DNA of 64,000 nt from Owenia fusiformis (Eukaryota > Annelida > Polychaeta > Sabellida > Oweniidae), in the NCBI GenBank assembly GCA_903813345.2, contig CAIIXF020000009.1, positions 24,462,740 through 24,526,739 on the forward strand, read 5' to 3'. The notes under the pieces were generated by a model. That model searched no databases and had not been told where the DNA came from. It saw only the letters and a program-made list of their open reading frames with translations. A program made the position numbers and the translations under genes. Below are positions 22,601 through 31,600 of this stretch, piece by piece; the stretch's first letter is position 1; every line of letters starts with the position of its first letter.

Positions 22601-25600
22601 GAGCAACCTATCAGTGGGTGTCACCCAAGTTTTACTGCATATGTGAACTGTAAATGTTATAATGTTTCAGGTAGTGGAGTTCAATGGAGCAACCTATCAG
22701 TGGGTGTCACCCATGTTTTACTGTATATGTGTACTGTAAATGTTACAATGTTTCAGGTAGTGGAGTTCAATGGAGCAACCTATCAGTGGGTGTCACCCAT
22801 GTTTTACTGTATATGTTTACTGTAAATGTTACAATGTTTCAGGTAGTGGAGTTCAATGGAGCAACCTATCAGTTGGTGTCACCTAAGTTTTACTGTATAT
22901 GTGTACTGTAAATGTTACAATGTTTCAGGTAGTGGAGTTCAATGGAGCAACCTATCAGTGGGTGTCACCCATGTTTTACTGTACATGTGTACTGTAAATG
23001 TTACAATGTTTCAGGTAGTGGAGTTCAATGGAGCAACCTATCAGTGGGTGTCACCCATGTTTTACTGTACATGTGTACTGTAAATGTTACAATGTTTCAG
23101 GTAGTGGAGTTCAATGGAGCAACCTATCAGTGGGTGTCACACATGTTTTACTGCATATGTGTACTGTAAATGTTACAATGTTTCAGGTAGTGGAGTTCAA
23201 TGGAGCAACCTATCAGTGGGTGTCACCCAAGTTTTACTGTATATGTGTACTGTAAATGTTACAATGTTTCAGGTAGTGGAGTTCAATTGAGCAACCTATC
23301 AGTGGGTGTCACCCATGTTTTACTGTATATGTGTACTGTAAATGTTACAATGTTTCAGGTAGTAGAGTTCAATGGAGCAACCTATCAGTGGGTGTCACAC
23401 ATGTTTTACTGTATATGTGTACTGTAAATGTTACAATGTTTCAGGTAGTGGAGTTCAATTGAGCAACCTATCAGTGGGTGTCACACATGTTTTACTGTAT
23501 ATGTGTACTGTAAATGTTACAATGTTTCAGGTAGTGGAGTTCAATTGAGCAACCTATCAGTGGGTGTCACACATGTTTTACTGCATATGTGTACTGTAAA
23601 TGTTACAATGTTTCAGGTAGTGGAGTTCAATGGAGCAACCTATCAGTGGATGTCACCCATGTTTTACTGTACATGTGTACTGTAAATGTTACAATGTTTC
23701 AGGTAGTGGAGTTCAATGGAGCAACCTATCAGTGGGTGTCACCCATGTTTTACTGTATATGTGTACTGTAAATGTTACAATGTTTCAGGTAGTGGAGTTC
23801 AATGGAGCAACCTATCAGTGGGTGTCACCCAAGTTTTACTGTATATGTGTACTGTAAATGCAGAAATGTTACAATGTTTCAGGTAGTGGAGTTCAATGGA
23901 GCAACCTATCAGTGGGTGTCACACATGTTTTACTGTATATGTGTACTGTAAATGTTACAATGTTTCAGGTAGTGGAGTTCAATTGAGCAACCTATCAGTG
24001 GGTGTCACCCATGTTTTACTGTATATGTGTACTGTAAATGTTACAATGTTTCAGGTAGTGGAGTTCAATGGAGCAACCTATCAGTGGGTGTCACCCATGT
24101 TTTACTGTATATGTGTACTGTAAATGTTACAATGTTTCAGGTAGTGGAGTTCAATTGAGCAACCTATCAGAGGGTGTCACCCATGTTTTACTGTATATGT
24201 GTACTGTAAATGTTACAATGTTTTAGGTAGTGGAGTTCAATGGAGCAACCTATCAGTGGGTGTCAACCATGTTTTACTGTATATGTGTACTGTAAATGTT
24301 ACAATGTTTCAGGTAGTGGAGTTCAATGGAGCAACCTATCAGTGGGTGTCACCCAAGTTTTACTGTATATGTGTACTGTTAATGTTACAATGTTTCAGGT
24401 AGTGGAGTTCAATGGAGCAACCTATCAGTGGGTGTCACCCAAGTTTTACTGTATATGTGTACTGTAAATGTTACAATGTTTCAGGTAGTGGAGTTCAATG
24501 GAGCAACCTATCAGTGGGTGTCACCCAAGTTTTACTGTACATGTGTACTGTAAATGTTACAATGTTTCAGGTAGTGGAGTTCAATGGAGCAACCTATCAG
24601 TGGGTGTCACCCATGTTTTACTGTATATGTGGACTGTAAATGTTACAATGTTTCAGGTAGTGGAGTTCAATGGAGCAACCTATCAGTGGGTGTCTCAGTT
24701 GATGACAGCTTCACTATGCTGCAAGTGTGGCTCATGTTGCTTATAGACTGTGTGCTATATGGAGCTATAGCATGGTATGTGGAGGCTGTTTTCCCCGGAG
24801 AGTATGGGGTACCTCAAAGATGGTACTTCCCATTTACAGTAAGTTCCATAGCGTCACACTAACAAACTAATCAGTAAAGCCTGTGTTTGATAAATACCTT
24901 AATTTGTATCCATGATCTGTAACTGACCTTCTTCAAGCTTAGCTCTCCATCTTTCACTATTTTAAACAAAATTTATCCATTCCCATGGTAAAGTACCATA
25001 ACAAAATCCCAAAATAAAATTTTGATGTAATTGATATTTTTAGAAGACCTACTGGTGTGGAGGGAAGTCTATGATGAATGAAGAAAGCAGTGAATATACC
25101 CCCCTACTACATGGGACTGAACAGAACTCTGCCTACTTTGAAGATAACCCAGTTGGCATTAAAGCTGGCATTCAGATACGCAACCTTAGAAAGGTAAAAA
25201 CTTGGGATGATTGAGGAATTCCTAAAATCCATAATACAATGTCATTATCTATGGTTACAACAATTGGTTTAAGGATTCTAGACTTTACAAAGTTTCTGTT
25301 GAATGCCCTGCATGTCTTGTTGGTTGCAAACTTTTTAAATCCTCATAAAAGTGATGTATAAGGGGCTTTCTGTAGAGGAAAGGAAGCCAATAAGAAGGTT
25401 TTTTACATCAAACCAATGTATTTGTGGACATGAAGAAATGGATAGAATTCTCAAAATGGTCTTTCTCTTTGGATTATGTTTAATTAGGTGTTCAAAGAAG
25501 GCACTAAGAAAGAGCATGTTGCTGTGGCAGGAATGACATTAGACATGTTTGAGGGTCAAATAACAGCACTCCTAGGACACAATGGGGCAGGCAAGACAAC

Positions 25601-28600
25601 CACTATGTCAATGTTGACAGGTAAGATTCATGCTTTATGCCAGCTGGTAGGAATAAAACAAAAAACAAATGGATGAATATATGCAAGGCTGTAGCAGGCA
25701 TCATTGACTTTTAGAAATTAGGTTGGATCCGTTATTTCAGTGAATCTCGATTTTAGACTAGGGGATAATAGGGGAGATACATCTCATATTCTTGATTATT
25801 CTTGATTAACTTTATCACAAACCAGATACCTTTATAAAGCCAATAGTATGGAAAATTTTGAAGGTCTTTAACTATTGATGGTATTGTAATGTTTCAGGAT
25901 TTATCCCCGTGACAAGTGGCATGGCAAATGTTAGCGACTATGACATCACAACAAATATAGATGGCGTTCGCAGCAGTCTTGGAATTTGTCCTCAACATGA
26001 TGTTTTATTTGACACTCTTACTGTTGATGAGCACTTGCGTTTCTTTGCCAAGGTAGAGTGTTTTTGTTTTAATGTTTATTTAGATACATATCCTTCAGGT
26101 GTCCAAATAACAAATCTGCAAAGTCAAACATTTAGTATGAGTTAGGTTTCTGCATTTACCGTAATGTAATTGTGCATATTAAAAGGACTAATTGAAAGAA
26201 CTGATAGAAAGAACTATCATTTTTTGAAATCCATATTAAATAGATGCTGGAATAAAAGAAAGATAAGACAATATAGAAATGTGCTTTTTGGCTCAATATT
26301 TTACTTTCTGCTCTTTACAGTTGAAAGGGTGCAAGGCCAGTGCTTTGGATCAGGAGGTGAATACTATGATACAATCTATTGGTTTAACCAGTAAACAACA
26401 TGAGTTAGCCAAGACACTTTCTGGTGGACAGAAGAGAAAACTTTCAATGGGTATGTTTTTTTCTGATGTAAATGAGTAGCATTTGCAACATTTTGCAGTT
26501 TGATGAAAGTGAATTTTAATTGACATATAGGCAAACCATTGATATCAAAGTTAATTTTTGTTCATAAATACATCTTTACAGGATGAGAAACATTTTCTAT
26601 ACCTACAACAAGAAATTAAACTGAGACATTTTTGTATTTGAAAGAATACTAGTACCATGCAGATGAAGTCTACATAATTTATTTACATACGAGATGTTTC
26701 TAACTTTTAAGTGATATAATTCAGGTATTGCTCTGATAGCTGGTTCTAAGGTAGTCATCCTTGATGAGCCTACCTCAGGAATGGATCCAGATGCACGTCG
26801 ACATGCATGGGATATCCTCCAAAGTCACCGTGCTGGCCGCACCCTCCTTCTCACGACACATTTTATGGATGAGGCGGACCACCTTGGGGACAGGATCGCA
26901 ATCATGGCTAATGGTGTTGTACAGTGCTGTGGCTCATCGTTGTTTCTAAAGAATAAATATGGTTAGTTTCTATCAAATAAATGATTTTCTTTTATATTAC
27001 AAGATGTATTGTTTAATAGAAATTGGTGGTAGCTGTTGTCTCTTTTCTACAGCTCATTAGTTTTGAGATATACTACTTTTTGTTAAATAACATTTTGTTC
27101 TTATTTGTTCTTATTTGTTGCAGGTGCTGGTTACCATATGATTATCGTTAAGCAACCTCATTGTGATGTCACGAAACTCACAAATATCATCAACAGATAT
27201 GTCCCGATGGCTCGTTTAGAGAGCAACATCAGCGCTGAAGTTTCGTACATTCTCCCACGTGAGGAAAGCCACAAGTTTGAAGAGCTCTTCACAGATCTAG
27301 AAACCAATAAAGAGGCATTAGGAATTGCAAGTTATGGTGCATCTGTTACTACTATGGAGGAAGTCTTTCTAAGGTTAATTGAAAATGTTATTTTCATTTA
27401 TTGAAATTATGCAGATATTAGTGCTGGTGGCTGGATCAATTATCAGTGTGTTATTATTTTCTGTAAACCTATATCATTAAAGGGGTAAATAGCTCTTTTT
27501 AGAAGATTTTTGAATATAGAGTATATTGTATGTTTATGCAATTCTTGATAGTAACAGAAAATGTGGAGCCCTAGTTAACTTTTATCAGTTAGCAAGTATA
27601 GTATATACATGTACCAACAAAATTGACATTATTGATGGGTTTTCTCTGATAATTTACTCAGCCAAAACAGATGGAGTTGAAAAATTGGAGACCGTTTAAC
27701 ATAGTGAAATGCTAAAAGATACATGTAAACAAGGTTGAAAAACATATTTTTTGATTTTGCTCATTATTCTTTTATGTCCATGGTCGTGACGTGACTCATC
27801 AAGCACATTCAATTCATGAATTCATGATTATTATCAAACCTGCAATGTGTATTTCAGGGTAGGTGAGCAGACGGATGATGACTTGAAAGAGAGGCTACAG
27901 GACAATGGCATTAAAAATCAATATGGGAGCCTCCCAAAAGATGTGGCCATCAATTCAGGTGGATCTTCAAGCTCTGCAAGCAGTCAGAATGGTGGTACAG
28001 GCTTGAGTATGTTCGCTGAATCAGTGTCAGGTGTTGCTTTATTTCTACTTTAAGGCCTCTTTACATATGAATGAATCCACTAAATGCAGCCTTGCGAATC
28101 GGGTAAATTGTAGATTCAAGCGATTTTTAATGTTAACCTGTGAACCGATACTATGCACATTGTTCTGAAGCCGTAGGAAGCTTTTACTCAAGCTCTATTT
28201 GTCAGTGCAAGCGAGTTGATGTATGGGGTTTTCATTCATATTTCAGGGGGCCTTTACCTTATTCCAACTATCTATAACCTTAAGAATTGTAGCAAGATTT
28301 GGTAGTATCTTCAGTAGTTTTTGTGACATTGGTTGTAGGATGTTCTTTTAGCATTGTCTGTTTTGAAGTGCATGTTGTGCTTGTTTATAGTTGTAGTTTT
28401 CTGTAGTGTACTGTAGATTCCTAACAACTATTTTTAGAATTTTCTTGTGCACTAGCTCTTTATGATCTGCTTTAATATGTGCAAAGCCATAGTCTCTTAA
28501 ATAGCAATTAACACATATACATTATTTTATGTAATATTGATGTTCATTTGACCTTGATCGAAAGCACAATCATAGTACTATATATGGTATTTTTATAAAG

Positions 28601-31600
28601 ATAAAATTATCTTGAATAACTCAATGTTCAAAAAATATTCGTTGAAGAATTAAATAAGTGGAAAAGAACTTAAAGTCGTAATTTAATCTGAAAAAGTAGA
28701 TATTCAATGCATCTTCTTGCATGATTTGTTTTTTGTTTGTTTTATTTTGTGTGACTCGTTCATAAATTCATTGTAATATTATTTTCAGCATTTGATGTTA
28801 CAAGATTCAACTATGGACCAGTACTTCTCAGCCAGCAAGTTGTAGCAATGTTTAAGAAGCGTATGTTGCATACATTCCGGAATCAGTTAATAACATTGAC
28901 GCAACTACTCATTCCACTGTTCTTTACGATATCTGCTCTGATTGTTATTAAGACTCTCCCGGGCCCCACTGATTCCCCTTCTCTGGTTCTGTCCCTTGAT
29001 AAGTTTTCAAGGAACTATGTCTCACTAGGGACGTCACCAAGTTCGAGTTTCACGATGAACAACGTGTCGCGCATCTACGAGAGTCAGTTCTTACAAAAGA
29101 AGACCAGCACACGGGTAGTAAATGTAGACACACTGACACCATACAAATATATCGATAACAACGTTGAAATGTTCCTAGAGGATGAAGGGATAAAGAGCAT
29201 TGCAACATACAATGATGAGTATTTGATAGCTGCTCAGTTCCACACTGAGCATACCATGAAGGACAACAAGACCATCAACAAGGACATTATTAGGACTGAG
29301 TTCAATGACCAGGGTTACCATACACCAGCCATAGCACTACAGTATGTCAGTAATGCCATGCTCAAGTATTTTACCAACTCTAACTACACTATTGAGGCTA
29401 CCAATGCTCCCCTGCCACGTACACTAAAAGAACGGTTAGGAGAAAACTCGAATATGAAGGTTGCAACGACGGGATTCACCGTATCTTTCAATGTGCTATT
29501 TGGATTCGCCTTCCTAGCTAGTAGCTTTGTGTTGTTTTTGATCAAAGAGCGACAAACTAAAGCAAAGCACATACAGTTTGTCTCAGGCGTTCATTCAGTT
29601 AGCTTCTGGTCAGCTACATTCCTTTGGGATTTCCTCAATTATTTGATTCCTGTCATCTTGCTACTTGTCACATTTGTGGCATTTAAAATGGATGCATATA
29701 CAAGTGGAACCAACCTAGGGAGCATACTGTTATTGTTTGTGGTATATGGCTGGGCTATGCTCCCTATGATGTATCTGATGTCATTCATATTTGATGTCCC
29801 ATCCACTGGTTTTGTCTGGATCACAATGTGGAATATTCTCTCAGGTAAGTCGACACACATTCCAGAACATCTTGGACTAATAGTTTTGATAAGACATACA
29901 TACAGTACAGTAAAACCTGTCTAAGTGGTGTTCATACTTCACAGGTTTCAAAACATCCTAATATAAGACTAATAGTTTGAATAATATTGACATACATATT
30001 TGATAATTATTTGTTCCTGAACCTATTTTTGTTTGTAGGCATCGCTACCATGCTTGCTGTCAATATCCTCTCAATACCACAGCTACAAACAGAAGATCTA
30101 TCAAAGGTAATGATCCCACCAAACAAGGTTTTTATGTCATTACTAAAAGTGATGACATATTGTTATGGTCTTAAACATTTTTGTGACGATGGTTGGCATC
30201 TGGAGTTTGGAGTTTGGCATCTGTAACAAATGGCATGTGGTGACATTTTGCATGTTAAAGCCCTGTTGCTCCATTCAAATGATTTCCACTTTCATCACAC
30301 ACTGAAAAAGTTCCAGTTGCCTTGTGCTGTGAGTGTCATCAAAATTCAATGAAAACCAGTTATCCGTCCAACTTGAAGTACAGATGTAAGAGCAGACTAG
30401 TGTCAAGATCAAATTAGGTTTTGGCCATGCTGGGTAAATTACATGGCGGCCATTTTGATCTTCAGCCTGCAATATTCATCACTATGTGTTTAGAGGGGAA
30501 TGATGACAACAAGCATTATTTTGTTCCAGACGCTAGATTGGATCTTCATCACTCTGCTACCAAACTATGGCCTGGCCCAGGGACTACTTGATTTCTACAT
30601 GAACTATGAGTACATAACGATTTGTAGCGACCCAATTGTCAAACAACTGTGTGGCATAGGAGCAACTCTTCCGTGTTGTAAAGGTAACATGAAGCAAGCT
30701 AATAATCTGTTTTATGAGTCTACATGTACCTATAGTCCTGGAGTTTGAAGATTTTCTAATGAGAACCCTGTATGTTACATGATAGTTTATTATGTCACCA
30801 CCTAAAAGAGGTGACATATTGTCATGGTCTCCATTTTTGAGACGGAGGTTTTGGTCGCAAAAGGGTGGTTGGCCTCTATAAAAAATGGTGTTGACATTTT
30901 GCATGTTAATGCATTGTTGTAACATTGTTGTAAAATTGATGTTTTCCAGGTAACTGTGGTGATAACTGTTTGGACTTCCAGTACAACTATCTTTCATGGG
31001 AGCGCAATGGGATTGGTCGAATGTTGGTATTCATGGGACTACAAGGGTTCCTGTATTTTGCTATTTTGTTCCTCATGGAGTCCCAGCTTTTACGTGAACT
31101 CTGGTACTCAATTAAATCTGCCGTTGATCAGCGTCAGACCAATGGTCAGGAACATTATCAAACAGACAATAATGCCTTCATCACTGAGGACAGTGACGTG
31201 AAAAATGAACGTGAATTGATGGCTAGTACACCTATAAACTACCTGGTAGAAAAATATTCCCTAGTTATAAAGAACCTAACCAAATATTATGGAAGCTTGA
31301 GGGCTGTAAACCAATTGAATGTTGGTATATCTCAGGGAGATTGTTTTGGCCTCCTGGGCTTGAATGGAGCAGGAAAGACTTCCACATTTAAGATGATGAC
31401 GGGGGATGAGACTGTTAGTGGAGGAACAGCATACCTCGGAGGATATGACATAAGGCATAGCATTGGTAAGGTAGGTACACATCTGGGGCATGTGACCCCT
31501 TGTAACTATGGTAACACTAAAATCAACAAAACAAGTCTTAAAAGAATTATTTTTCCAGGTATGCCAAGTGAAAAACGGATGCCCTGATTGACTTGTTGCC

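Noticed and set aside
21955-24862. About twenty overlapping + ORFs reading [10 protein letters not shown].. or [12 protein letters not shown]..
   Set aside because: They are frame products of the 86-bp array (splice acceptor plus exon 7 start) and end in stops within the next unit. Only 24657-24838 is a real exon.
28007-28030. Choice of donor for ABCA3 exon 14
   Set aside because: The donor at 28007 (gtatgt) was kept only as an alternative; 28031 has the better -1 G, and both preserve the frame, so the sequence alone does not decide.
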